Source: Fomitopsis serialis (taxonomy: Eukaryota; Basidiomycota; Agaricomycetes; Polyporales; Fomitopsidaceae). Taken from it: DNA of 64,000 nt. The stretch lies in assembly GCF_022376445.1 (NCBI RefSeq), contig NW_025955014.1, positions 62,001-126,000 of the forward strand. The letters run 5' to 3'. This document shows positions 23,109 through 34,910 of the stretch, piece by piece. Below the pieces are notes generated by a model. The model worked only from the letters and a program-made list of their open reading frames with translations, was not told where the DNA came from and made no database searches. How positions within the stretch are numbered: position 1 is the stretch's first letter; every line of letters begins with the position of its first letter. The translations under genes were made by a program, and so were the position numbers.

Positions 23109-24611
23109 ATGAACGCTTGCCATTGCACCCCTGCAGACCACGATTACGAACTTAGGCGGGATATACTCCCTCAGCGTCCTGCCCTTGTGGACGAGAACTT
23201 GGCTAGGCAACTGTTCGCCGGGTCATACCCTTCAGTCTATTTCGGAAGGGGTTTGTCCATCGATGCGCTCAGCCGGACAAATAATTTCGAAGAAATCGCC
23301 AATATGATGAGAGATCCTGGCTGGGACAAGCCGTTCGACCAGGTTCGGGTTGGCAATGACCACAAAATACTTGTGAAAGTAAACGTAAGTATCATATTGC
23401 AAATGCTCTGCTCGCCAGTCTCTGATTGTGTTATTAAGTGGCCCGATCACGACCCTCTAGATACGGCACACGGAGAATACGTACCTCTCGAGGCCGCGAA
23501 CCGTCCTGGAATTCCTTCGACCAAAGCCCAGCTTGCTCTCCTCGTTGGTCAGATTGTTATGAGGGCGATGGAGGTAAGTGATGCACTCTGTGGGCGAGAC
23601 GGAATCAAGTGACAGTCCCTCTCGTAGCGAGTCAAAAACAACCGTCCTGGAGACCACCGCTGCTGGGCGGTGAGCACAAATGAAGAAGACGGCCTCACAA
23701 AGCGCTGCGTCTACCTGTACGCCATTCACCACGTCGGCGGGTTCACTTATCAACCCGAGCTCCAAGTCGCTCCATCGAGGCCACCTCGACTGTTCCCTGC
23801 GATCATCAGGCCACAAACTTGTGGCTGCACCCGGGCCACCTGGAATGCAGCTACGGGAATGTATCTCCTTCCTCAGACCTATGCAACGACGACAAAGGCC
23901 AAAAGTGAGAAATATCCCGAGGGCTTTTTCCCGTCGGTGTATTTTGGCAGGCGTGGCATCGACATGCGCACGCTCACGGTGGAGAACCGGACGGACACGA
24001 TCCCGGATGGATTGGCCACTCCGTTCCAAAACTCTTTCGAGAAGTTTCCAGAAAGCAAGAAGATTCCAGAAAGCAAGAAGATCAAGGTCAGGGTCCAGGT
24101 ATGTATTTATCTCCTCATTCTTGCTTCGCTCAACGGCACGGCTGACTATGACCGATGCGTCATGTAGTGGCCCAACCACGAAAAGGCTAGAACGGAGGTC
24201 GCACAGGACGTTCAACTCTTGACCAAGACTGGCCATATCACCAGTATAGAGCTCGCACGGGCGGTCGGTGGCATCGTCCGGAAGGCGATGGACGTGAGTG
24301 ATCTTACTGTATCTCCGCTAGGATGGCGTCGATGCTGATACCATCTCCAGAAATGCTACGCCGATCGCTTAGAGTCACCGCCAGATCACCGCTGTTGGGG
24401 GATGGCCACGGTCAAGAAGTACGGCTTAACCAAGGAATGTATCTATTTGGTCAGTTTGCATCACGTCGCTGGGATCACCTACCAGCCCGAGCTCCACATC
24501 GCGCCGTCCATGCAACCGCACCTGTTTCCTACTTTCCGCGAGGCTACATACAAGGAGCTTGTTCAAGCCGGCAAGGAGCGTCTAATCGAGCTAACCCCGG
24601 GGCATAGGTAG
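23109..24611 (+). CDS. Hypothetical protein with two tandem copies of one domain
   Basis: The function is unknown to me. Five exons (23109-23384, 23439-23573, 23628-24098, 24168-24293, 24351-24611) all join in phase 0 and give 422 residues. The protein is two diverged repeats. Each has a PSVYFGR motif, an Asn-rich stretch, an intron followed by WPDHD or WPNHE, an intron followed by a DHRCW motif, and then a segment like TYQPELQVAPS or TYQPELHIAPS. Repeat 1 covers about residues 1-190 and repeat 2 about residues 220-422. Both repeats have introns at equivalent places, so the gene arose by duplicating a three-exon gene and fusing the copies in frame. There is no signal peptide or membrane segment, so it is probably intracellular. 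I believe such proteins are restricted to Agaricomycetes, but that is an impression. Confidence 0.75.
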
Positions 24612-25530
24612 ACCTTACCTCCCTCCAAGCCACAGTTAGGTGCGCTGGCTAGCGTATTTTATGGTAGCTCGGACATGTCCCCCATTTGTGTATATACTGT
24701 ATCATAGCCCCTCTATGCTCCATGCAATGCCAATGCCCTCCCACGGTGATGTACGACTCGGACCGCTGAAATAGTCCCTGCCTGAGTAGGATTGTTGACT
24801 CGGCATCGCGCATATCAAGGGCACGCTGCTGATGGTACCGCATCTAACGATGAGGTGGGAAGTTCAGACTTCTATGTTGTGGCGGAAAATTGACGTGAGT
24901 TTTGCATGAGTACTGTTTGTCCGCCAGATCCCTACTTTTGTTATATCTGACTTAATCCCGTAGACACTCGCGCTCGCCGACCGAATCAACTTGTCGATTG
25001 CTCTCACAATGCAAGAGATCTTAGTCGTACAATGCTTCGTACCACCGAGTTAATACTCGTCATTCAATATTCACGCCCTTCATTATGGTCGGACGCAGTG
25101 CCATTCCTCCGACGTCAAGGTCAGCAAAGTCCTCGTTGCCACCGTGACCCATAGAGGACCGCCTTCCCCACCGTCAACAAATCTTCTCTGAGGTATGCCC
25201 AAGGTATGCCTAGGACTATGGGGAGACTAACCTTGACCTTGAACGTTTGAACGCAGATCACTGTGCCAGGCCCTATCACGGTACTACTGAACAACCGAAA
25301 CAAGGCCACCCTTCAACAGTCTACGTACAATCTACAGCCATCGAGCTGAGTACTGTACAACACACACGTCTACAAAACAAACTGATACAACAGTACAGAG
25401 ATCTACATCGTCATGCTGAAAGTCCAGTCTGTCCGAACGTCCCAAATATCACAACCAACAAGCCGACCATCATCCGAGTCTACAACCACTACGGCAGCGT
25501 ACATCCAACTCTAACCTGGGCTCCACTCGC
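24612..25530. other. Intergenic region
   Basis: About 900 bases between the two-repeat gene and the 3' end of the second amylase. The stretch 25290-25510 is rich in C and A on the plus strand and has no stops in one frame, but it resembles no known protein. Nothing else is recognised. Confidence 0.5.
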
Positions 25531-28075
25531 TTAGAGCGCCCACGTAGCGAGAGACCAGATGGTAAAGGCCGTAGCGACCAGCGCACCGGCCACGCTCAAG
25601 CCCAGCCCCCTCCCAGATGACTGCGCGACCCACGGGCTGCCCGCGTTTCCACTGACATCGCCTTTGAGCGTGTTGCAGTAGCTCGCGTTGAACACCGACG
25701 TCGGCAGAAGGACCTGTCGCTCCGGCGTCAGCGGTGCGTCCTCAACGCAAATGATACACGCACCGCAGGCATCCCCGAGCTCCCCGTCCACGCCACCGCA
25801 CCGGCGCTGCCGACTTTGGTCGTCACGCAGCTCAACACGTCGATGAGCTCCTCGCCCTTGGTGTAGTTCGTGCTGGGAACGGACCAGCTCGGCGAGGACG
25901 ATTGGCCGGTGTTCGCGAGGAGCGCGAGGAGCGGTGACTTCGAGACAGCAAGCTGCGAGGTGGAGGCCACGGGGAAGTCGAGCTGTATAGAATGTGTGAG
26001 ATGATCGCCCGTCAGCTTCACCTCTCGAAAAGGGACTCACAGGTGTACTGAGGAAGGAGGCGTTGTTCCACGCGATCGCGGCCTTGCGCGCAGCGTTGAG
26101 CACGCGGACGTGCATGACAAGCGGTTTATCCTCTTCATACCCCGAGAGCCACAGCCTGCACGAATGTCTCCGTCGATTGTCACACGGACGGAACAGAAAG
26201 AAGAACCTACGCCTCGCGATTGTACGGGTCGTCCCCTCCCGCATACCCCTGTTCCTGGCCGTAGTACAAGATCGGCACCCCGTCCTGCACGAATACCATG
26301 ACATTGCGTTCATGACGAGCTAAAGAGAACATTTGAATCATCAGCTACCTTCACATCACGGTATCATGGTCCGACGGGACGGGACGAGTGTACGCACTGA
26401 CTGGTCCGTCGTGAGCGACGCGAAGCGCGGGTTGTCCTGGTTCTCGAGGAACGCGCCCGTCATGAACGTGCCTAGCCTATACGCCTGCTGCTCCTCGCGC
26501 ACTGACGCCGCGAGTTGCGATAGGTCGCCCGAGCTGTTCTGGAAGCCGCGCGTCAACGGGTAGAAGTTCGGGTAGTCGAGCACCGCGTCGAGGACCTCTG
26601 CCGTGCGCACGCCGTCAGCGTCCACCACCAGCGAACGGACCTCTGAGATACGCACGTGTGTAGTTCGCAACGTACGCAATGTCACCGTCGAGCACCTCCC
26701 CGATGCTCCACACGCCCGCGCTCTGCGCGAACGCGGGCCAGAAGTCCTTCCGGATGTGCTTCACCGTGTCGATCCGCAGCCCGTCGATGCCATACGTCTT
26801 CACGAGGTCCGCGATCCACCCGTTGAAGAACGCGACGACGTCCGGGTCCTCCGTGTCCACGTCCGCGAGCGGGACCGCCGCGTCGCCGAGCCAACACTGC
26901 TCTACGTCCGTCTGGTTCGCGTAGTCCGTGATCCAGCAGAACGGGTGGAAGGACGACTGGTTGTTGAACGGCGTGAACGCGGTGTAGTTGACCGCCGGCG
27001 CCGAGGCGTTCGTGGCAGCCGCAGACAGGAGCGGCGCGGCCATGTGGTTCACGACGACGTCGACCATGAGGAGCATGCCGCGCTGGTGCAGCGTCGTGCT
27101 GAGCAGCTGCAAGTCGCCGTCCGTGCCAAAGTGTTCGTTCAGGCTCGTCTGGTCGATGGTCCAGTAGCCGTGGTACGCGGTGCCGTCGCCGGTGTCGCCT
27201 TCGAGGTTCGCGACGACGGGCGAGATCCAGATGGCGTCGAAGCCCATGCTCTGGATGTAGTCGAGCCTGGAGATGACGCCCTGCCAGGTGCCGTTGCAGT
27301 ACTGCCGCGCGGACGTGTCGCACGCCGGGGCAGACCCATCGGAGGTCGCAAATCGGTCAGTCACCAGCTGTACATGAACAGTCAGTATCCCACTGCATCC
27401 AAAGTAGATGACGAGACCAAAAATCACTGAACACGAAAACCGAATGGCCAGATCTCAAAGGAGATATCTCGATTTCGTTTTGCCATAAGTTATGCACCAA
27501 TCACAATCTGAACGTCACGTATCCCGGCGCCGTCCGCTCCACCTCGTCTCGGACAACAGGACGTCAGACATTGGATTCTCAAGTGGAGGCAACGCCAGTA
27601 CCTATTCAACACGTCGGTATACCACATCGCTCCCCGTCGAAGGCAGCCAGGCGGTCCAGGCTGTTTCCATATCGTCCACCTTTCTCAAAGCGCGCACACG
27701 AACGGCTGACGCCTGCTCGCCGGGCCGCCCCTGCTATGGTCTAAGTAGCTTGATCGCTACGCTCCTCGTCCCAGATGAAAGCATTGGGACCGCAGTATGC
27801 GGCCTGCAAGAGATTCTAGTGGGGTAGCGGATATAGGGATAACAGTGATGCGCCTTCACAGGCCCTGCCGTCGTGTGCGTGAATACAGTATGCAAGTCGA
27901 CTCTATCCAGTCACACAGGTGACTCGATTGGGCGTGGCGGGGCGACACTCAAAGCACGAGTGAGGACAAGAAGGAGACGCACCTGGTAGATTGAGCGGTG
28001 TTGCCAGTCCTCGTACGATGCCCCGAGCACCGCGGCCGCGAATAGAAGTACCCAGAAGAAAGCCTTGAGTGGCAT
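25531..28075 (-). CDS. GPI-anchored alpha-amylase, GH13
   Basis: This is a second fungal alpha-amylase. Exon 1 (28075-27983) encodes a signal peptide, [20 protein letters not shown], and ends at SIYQ, exactly as in the paralogue at 5833. Exon 2 starts at 27367 with [12 protein letters not shown]. The catalytic residues are in [27 protein letters not shown] and [10 protein letters not shown]. Instead of a CBM20, the chain ends in [20 protein letters not shown] followed by a hydrophobic tail, a typical GPI-attachment signal, so the enzyme should sit on the plasma membrane or wall. Fungal GPI-anchored amylases are often linked to alpha-glucan metabolism in the wall; that role is inference. Its first intron is 615 bases (27368-27982) against 50-70 for most others here. 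No stop or frameshift was found. Confidence 0.9.
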
Positions 28076-28885
28076 GCCGGGGAATGATAAGAAAAGACCG
28101 TGAAGAGGCGTTATATGTCGTGGCGTGTGCGCCGGCGTCGCACTGCAGCTGTGCGAGGGTCGGGCGCAGGACTGAGACTGAGACGGCCGGGGAGATGGGG
28201 GAGGGAGACGACCTGGGCTCCCAGCCGCCAGCAGCATGCAGCGACGCCCGCTGAGGGCCAGCCCTTGGGCGAAGCATCTTCCCTGCCGCCATGCCCTGAC
28301 ACGACCGCTTCTATCGTCCATTCTGGGACATCGTATGGCCACTCATCCAGCGGGGGCCATGCCCGCGCCAATCCAGCGGTCGAGCCACTTGAATCATGAG
28401 GAACAGACGGCGGTAAACCTACAGCGTGTACGCATTGCGCCTAGGCCGACGATACAAGAACTGCAGTGGTTGTAGCCTGGTTGGGTGTAGTACGATGCCA
28501 ATAGCCTCAGTTCAGGAAATCGCCACCGTCACCGGCAGATGGCGAGCGGTGCATGTCTAAAAATGGCATGTGTCGTGGTTCATCACGATCGGGGCGTCTC
28601 GGCTTGTCGGTCACCGAGCTGTGAAGATTCATCACACAGAAGATATACATCACAGGGAGGCGAGCACTCCTCTTCGTCTTCGCACGCAAGCTCGTCAATT
28701 CAAGAGACAAGCAAACATACACTTATTGTCACATACAGTAATTTCCATAAAATGTGTAGCATGCAGCATGAGCATACATAATACGCGGTGATAATCTAGC
28801 TTAATGATTCGTGGAAGCAAGAGACGTCAAGACCATAGACATTTCAACACAACAACACAGGGTTCACCGGCACCACCCCCGGCAC
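28076..28885. other. Intergenic region upstream of the GPI-amylase
   Basis: This holds the amylase promoter (a minus-strand CATATAAC at about 28112-28120, roughly 40 bases before the ATG) and the 3' flank of the RBR gene. No gene is recognised. Confidence 0.5.
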
Positions 28886-31800
28886 TCATCTGCGCGCCCT
28901 CGCCCGCCTCACTGCACCCCGCCCGGCAACTACGGGAGGCGGAGGTGGCGCAGCCGCCGGGGGAGCATCATACATCGGCGGAGGGTCGCCAGCATAGTAG
29001 AGCGCCGCCGCAGCCCTCGGGGGCAGCGGCGGCATAGCCGGAGGCGCCGCTGCATACCCCAGACCCTCCAGATGCGCGACATCCCGCAGCCGCTCCTGAG
29101 CTCGCAGCAGCCGCGCCGCCCTCTGCATCTCTGCCTGTGCCTGTCTCATTGCCATTACTTGTGCGTGATGGCCGCGCTGGATGTCCACGATGTCGGGATG
29201 GCCCATCGGAGGGGGCGGAGGTGCTGCATGGTGCATGACGAGGCCTCCTCCGTACGCTTGTAAGCCGAAAGGGTCGTTCTCCACGAAGACTCGCTGGGCC
29301 GGCATGGGACGTTGAGGCATGCCTGGGACATTGGAGGGGCCCGCGACGGGCGCAGGCGGCAGGTCGACTCGAAGATCCTCCTCGGCCACTTCTGGATGCG
29401 CGCGCTTGTATTCCTCCACCGCTCTCTTGGCAGCAGCAGTTACCTGCAGCAGAGCATCTCAGCAAGATAGAACAGATATCTCCAGCGCACACACGCACCT
29501 CTTCGCTGTGGCGCTTCTCAACCGAGTCCCATAGCTCGCACTTGTTAGGGTCTTTGTGGCCATTGTAGGGCGGGGGCTGGGCATCGTCAAAGTCAGTGAA
29601 ACAAGCAAGCGAAATCTGCGGGACAGACGCGCGTACGTTGTTGAAGTGGTCATACCCATTGATGACCTTGCGGCAGACGTAGCACGACAGCGTGCGACAA
29701 TTCGGGCAGACCATTTTGTTGCACTGGAGAATTCGTGTCACTGCCATGCCCACCCACGACAAAAGGCATACATACGCCGTGCTCTTTGATGAATGCTATG
29801 CGAGGACGTATTGCATCAACAATCAGAGAACCAAGGCGAGTGAACAGCCTACGAACCTTTCTGGCAGCGAGGGCAGTTCCTCATGAGGGCAGCAGCTGCG
29901 AAACGATGTGAGATGATGTCAGGATGTTGAACACATAGACCTACTCATGGCCTCTTCGATCGTATGCCGTGCATCAAGCTTCTTGTCGTCCTCCATCTCT
30001 GCAGGCGCTGTCAGTGCGAACCACCCGACGGAGGCAGCCTGACGTACCCTTGCAACTCTTCGGGAGGTGATCCTAGGCGGCGCGGCATCAGACTCCACAC
30101 CAAACTCCAAGCCACACCGACTCACGGGCTTCTTGCACTGGCGACACGTCACCGCCATACAGTCCTCGTTCTGGCACCGGAACAGCTTCTCCTGGTCGTT
30201 CTCGATCACGACCTTGTAGTCGCAGTGCGGGCACTCCTCCAGGCCCACCAGACCGGCGGCCTCGATCTCCTTGCGCTGCGTCACGCGCTCGTACAGGCTG
30301 AGCAGCTTCGGGGTGAGGAAGCGCCTGAGCTCGGACTCCGGGAAGACGAGCTTGCACCCGGACTGGTCCATGCACACGATGTTCGCGTCGTGCGAGCCGA
30401 GCAGTTCTCTGCGTACGAGGTCATGCAGTCCGGGCAGAAGAGGTGCGCGTCGGGGCACTGGATCATCTTGTCCTGTATGCACGTTAGCGTCGCGCGTCAA
30501 GTGAGGATGCGAGGGGACGTACGAAGGCGTAGTTCGTGAAACAGCAACCGCACTCAATGCCGCCGTCTTCGGGCTCCAGTTCCGCAGGAGCGGCGACGAC
30601 AGCGGCGGCAGGCGCGCTGGCTGCTTCCCCAGCTGCGTTGCCCGGTTCCGCCATGAACTTGAGCTCCACCCAGGCAATCTCCTTTTCGAGCTCCTCGTGT
30701 GGCTTCAACTTGCCCTTGGGCTGGCGCTTGGACGAAGCGGACTTGGGCCTGTAAGGAGGGTTCGGGCTGTTCGCTTCCTCGTGGAGGTAAATGTACGTGG
30801 GTGCGTATAGCTGGCTACAACTCCGGAACGTTGCCCGGACATGGGCCACGGGGACGGTAGGAAAGTCCACATAAAGCCGTTCCTATGAAATGTACCATTC
30901 AGTTTATCCGGAAGACAGGTAAGTGGTGGGAAGCCTTTGTACGGGTAAGAGAACGAGAAGAGCCGGTGACACAGTGATATGCCACTTTGGAATGACTGTA
31001 AATGTCAACGTGTCCTTCTGTTCAGCGAGAAGTGCGTCCGGTGGCGTCGCTTTGCGTCTATCTCCATCACCGCCTACTTCCACAAGGCCCCAAAACACGA
31101 GCGTAACACTAACCCCCGCGCCGCTTAAACACTCAAAATCCGCAGAAAACACGAGCTACAAGTGATGAATGAGATATACGCACCAAAGCTTGTAAAGCAT
31201 ACATCGGCCCATAAAACTCCCTGTTCGTGCTCGCGTAGTCGACCTTGACGCTCTTGGCCTCACGCTCGTCGTCTGCATCCTCCCTCTTGCGCTTTCCTTT
31301 CCCCTTCGACTCGGCTTTCGGATAGTTTGGATTCTCGAAGAGGGTATGCAGGATCTGCTCGACAGCCCGGTCCTTGAAGGCGGGTTCGTGCAGCTGCAAC
31401 AGCGTGCGCACATGTTCCGGGAGCACATCGGGCACAATTTCCAGGACCTGCGCAACGTAGCCGTCCCTCCGAGTGGGGCCGTCGTCGACTGGGATTTTGA
31501 CCACCATGGCATTTGGTTCGGGATCGACGGGCATTGCTGGCGCTTCCTGTGGTGGAACGTCCGGAACCGCAGGCTGTGCAAGTAGGGCGGCGGCGGGCGC
31601 GACTTGGCCTATGTGTAGGTTGGCCATGTTGCCAGGTATATCTACAGAGTCTCCGTTCTTCGAAGAAGAGGCCATGGACGCGTGGCCTACACTTGCCTCG
31701 TCGTCCGAGCCGGGGAAAAACAAAGGCAGCTGAACGACCCGCGACGGTCCCGCCACAGGCGCGCCCGCTCCTGCAGGCGAGGGACGCTGCCTTCGCGGTA

Positions 31801-31990
31801 CATGAACCACGGGAGCCTCCACGTCCGAGTCGGAGAGCTCGATGACATCGCCCGTCGGGACGAACTGCGCGCGTTTCTTGCCCTTGCCTGCTGGGCGGTT
31901 GGCTCGCCGAGCGCGAGTTTGCGGGCGTAGGTCGGGAGAGGAGTCGAGCTCGATGATGTCTACATCGTTCTGCTGAGCTACGTGTGGCAT
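28886..31990 (-). CDS. RBR-type (RING-IBR-RING) E3 ubiquitin ligase, RNF216-like
   Basis: The start at 31990 (MPHVAQQNDVDIIELD) follows the common fungal form; a longer frame upstream is compositionally odd. The N-terminal exon is acidic and Ser-rich. An intron of about 290 bases leads to RLYVDFPTVPVAHVRATF and LYAPTYIYLHEE, then RING1 (GIECGCCFTNYAF and KMIQCPDAHLFCPDCMTSYA). The IBR (ECPHCDYKVV...LFRCQNEDCMAVTCRQCKKP) and RING2 (NCPRCQKAFIKEHGCNKMVC, then PNCRTLSCYVCR and GYDHF) follow. The Cys in GCNKM is the expected catalytic thioester Cys. The tail is Pro/Ala-rich. Between CMTSYA and ELLGSHDANIVCMDQSGC the frame shifts by one base near 30402-30412. No intron of sensible size fits there, so it is a frameshift or sequence error. 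The ligase would transfer ubiquitin to unknown substrates. Confidence 0.82.
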
Positions 31991-32314
31991 TGCCGTGCAG
32001 TGACAAGCATGATACGAGGGAAAGGAGCGAGCAGAGAGCGGGGGAGAGCAGGCGAAGTGCGGCGCGGACAAAGACCCGCCGGTCGCCACTGCCGCCACTC
32101 AGTACTATGCAGAGTGCGTACCCATAAAAGGCAGGTGTTGCAGTTCGTTACTGAGACCGACCACTGTTCCGTTGATTCTGAAAATCTGATCAGTGTATCA
32201 AATACCGTTTCAGTTGGCATTCGAAGACTTCGGTTTGATGTGTGGCGTAGTTTGAACTACAGGACCCACCGATCATAGCCAGGACCACTCGAGACCAGGA
32301 GACTATCATGTCAT

Positions 32315-34672
32315 TTACGAAGACTCCTTTACACCTAGGAACAACAGCCCCCTCTTCGCTTTCTCCACCTCCTCCTCAAGCTCCCTCCCGTCCACTGTCG
32401 TCCACCAACTTTCCTTCCCGATATCATCCAGGCTCTTCCCCTGCCTCAACGCCGTCTCGAACGTGCTCTTGCGTGCGTTCAGTTCGGACATCCGTCGGGG
32501 ATCCGAGTGGCCCGTGAATATGATGACCGCCGTGCGTGGTGGAAGCGCAGCGTACAGCCTCACCAGGTGGGAGTTCAGCGTGGAGAGGACTTCATTCATG
32601 TCAGCAGGAGTTGCGGGAGTCGGGTCGGAGTCGGGAATCGAGTCAACCCCTGTCTTGGGCGTGACCCCTTCGAAACCCAGGTTAGTATAAATCACACACT
32701 AAACTTCAGTCTGATAGACTTACATCCGCGCGCCCTGGCAAGGCTAGTGAATCGGCCGAACACGAAGTAATGTGAAGGTATGGAGCCCAGCAAGCCTTCG
32801 AGGACCTCTTCATCACTCTGGCAGGTGATGGTGGTGGTCGCCTTGTTGCCATGCCACGCAGTGGGGTTGCCGTGGTCAACAATGGCTGTAGTGATCGCCC
32901 CAGATCGCGACCTGCTCATGCGCTCGACAATGGACTCCATGTCGATCTTGAACTCGCCAAAGCCCGGACCTGACAAATTGCCCGTCAGTCTGCAAGCGTC
33001 GCATTGCCACAATGAGCACGCACCGTTGTTGAGCTTCTTTTTGAGCAGATCTACACATGCTCGCGCGTCTTCCTCCGGATCGTGTCCACCCTCGCCTCGG
33101 TTCTGGATCTCCCGTCCACACCACTTCTTCGTGAGCCAGGCTAGGCCAGGCTTGAATGGCCGCCCGCGTGGGTGGTTGTAGATGACGGAGGTATCGATGC
33201 AGAGCGGATGGCAAATTTTGAGCGCTTTCAGGTCAGACTCCAGTGAATGGCCGAGAAGCACTGGTGTAGGATTACAGACAGTAAGTTGATGATATGTGTC
33301 TGCACCTCTTCAAAGGTTGTTGTCACAGGGTCGAGCGCTTCGGCGGTGATCCCTGACCATCTACACTACTGTCTTAGTATCAGTGGACAAAAGAGACCAA
33401 GAATGACGAACCGCGTAAGATAGTCTTGGATGGGTTTGGACGGTTTGACAAGCTGGTCGTACACCACTATGTCCGCCTCGTAGTCGATGATACACACCCG
33501 CGTGAGTTCCTTCCCGTCCTCTGTTACACACTACCTCTGGGTGAGCGAGCGATGCACACTTCCCGGGACAACACGACTCACCATCTCACAATCGATGGCG
33601 TATATCCTCGATTGCTTGCCCTGCGACTCCGTCGAGGCCAACGGCTGCGGCGTCTCTAGGAACCCAGGTGGCTTTCAAACACCTCAGCGATATATGATGG
33701 TACAGGATAGTCGTTCTCGATCATCTGCTCGGTGGAGAGGATATAGCGCATTGGTGTCTTCTCCCAAGCGCGCTCTGCTGCCGTCGCAAGACATATCAGA
33801 CAACTCATCACACAGTAAACCAATGGACATACAGCTGACGCGCTCAATGAGCCGCCTTTTCTTCTCCTCGCCCGTCATAGGGCCTTGGAAAAATGTGTTG
33901 AGCACGGAGTGCATGCGAGTTTGGTCACCGGGCGCCCGAGTCGGGCATGCATGACTGAACGTCCGTCCGATGAAGGGTAGGCCAGTTGACGAACCCTCAA
34001 CCGGACCCTCTGAGGGTAATGGAACAGGTAGAGGAAGGTTTGGGTTCGCAGTCGCGGAAGTAGGCAAAGGCGGCAGTGAGATGATCTCTGGGGTAATACC
34101 CGGAACCAGGATCGCGACAACTTTCTGCACCGATCGTGGGTTCTGGGATCACATGTTAGCATCGTGTTGTGCCACCATTCAGGTTGCAACGTACCTCTAT
34201 CCTCACCCAGCTCGACGGAGGCGCGTCCGCGGACAGATGCAAGACCAACTCTCGAATGTCCTGCACATGGAAAGTCAGCCTGCGCTCCCTGCGAACTACG
34301 CACACGACGCACGCTGATCCCAACTGCCTCTCTCCTTTTCAAAATCTCTCCCTTTGCATACATGAACTTGGGTGGGTTCGCCTGCGGAAAAGGTGTGCCT
34401 TGAGTAACGGGGGCATGGCGCAGGATTTCAAACCGCGTCGGGACACACACTTCAGTCTTCGCCTCCGTCTTCTTCGCTTTCTTCGTCTTGCGCTTCTCTA
34501 CCCTCGTCCACTCGCCGTCGCCATTCTCCATAGCAGTGCTGGTGGAGTGTTCGGGTGCAAGTACGCTGATGCCATGCGAGACGCGAGCAGCCGCTTTGAA
34601 CTTCTTCGGCGCTGGAAATGCGGACGACGACCCTTGTTCTACAAGGGGCGAGAGATCTTGAGACCTCTTCAT
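32315..34672 (-). CDS. RNA exonuclease of the REX1/REXO family (DEDDh)
   Basis: A 3'-5' exonuclease used in fungi for trimming of rRNA, snRNA or tRNA 3' ends. The start at 34672 (MKRSQDLSPLVEQG) precedes a basic nuclear-targeting stretch (EKRKTKKAKKTEAK). The exonuclease core is split over several exons. It carries the first Asp/Glu pair in YAIDCEM, then YDQLVKP and QDYLTR, the second Asp in LLGHSLESDLKALK, and the last His/Asp in GHDPEEDARACVDLLKKK. All five DEDDh residues are present. After the core, a roughly 200-residue C-terminal extension (ATTTITCQSDEEVLEGLLGS, PRTAVIIFTGHSDPRRM) is typical of fungal members. About ten exons are needed and I saw no lesion. The 238 bases to the JmjC start at 34911 form a divergent promoter. 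Confidence 0.85.
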
Positions 34673-34910
34673 GTTTTCGTTCGAGCTTGCTGTGAGATGA
34701 GCTGCGCTCTTCAAGGGACCAGAGTCGGGAGCAGACTTGAGCAGAGCGACTTGGGTGCCCCATACCATGTACCTAATTTGATCACTTTTCCTGCTGACCA
34801 AGCAGATCGAATACCGATTGATCTCACTCAGGGTGTCCCGCAATACTGACAACAGACTTGACTTGAACACGGATATTGGATCCTTTCGTCGTTGTCGTGC
34901 TCCCCCCAGT
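34673..34910. promoter_or_regulatory. Divergent promoter shared by the exonuclease and JmjC genes
   Basis: Only 238 bases separate the two start codons, which point away from each other. No TATA box is evident, as expected for housekeeping genes. The boundary depends on the exonuclease start being the ATG at 34672. Confidence 0.5.

Noticed and set aside
22624..24236. Minus-strand frames opposite the two-repeat gene (157 and 259 codons)
   Set aside because: The plus strand has a consistent five-exon gene with duplicated motifs, all phase 0; the minus frames have no recognisable domain.
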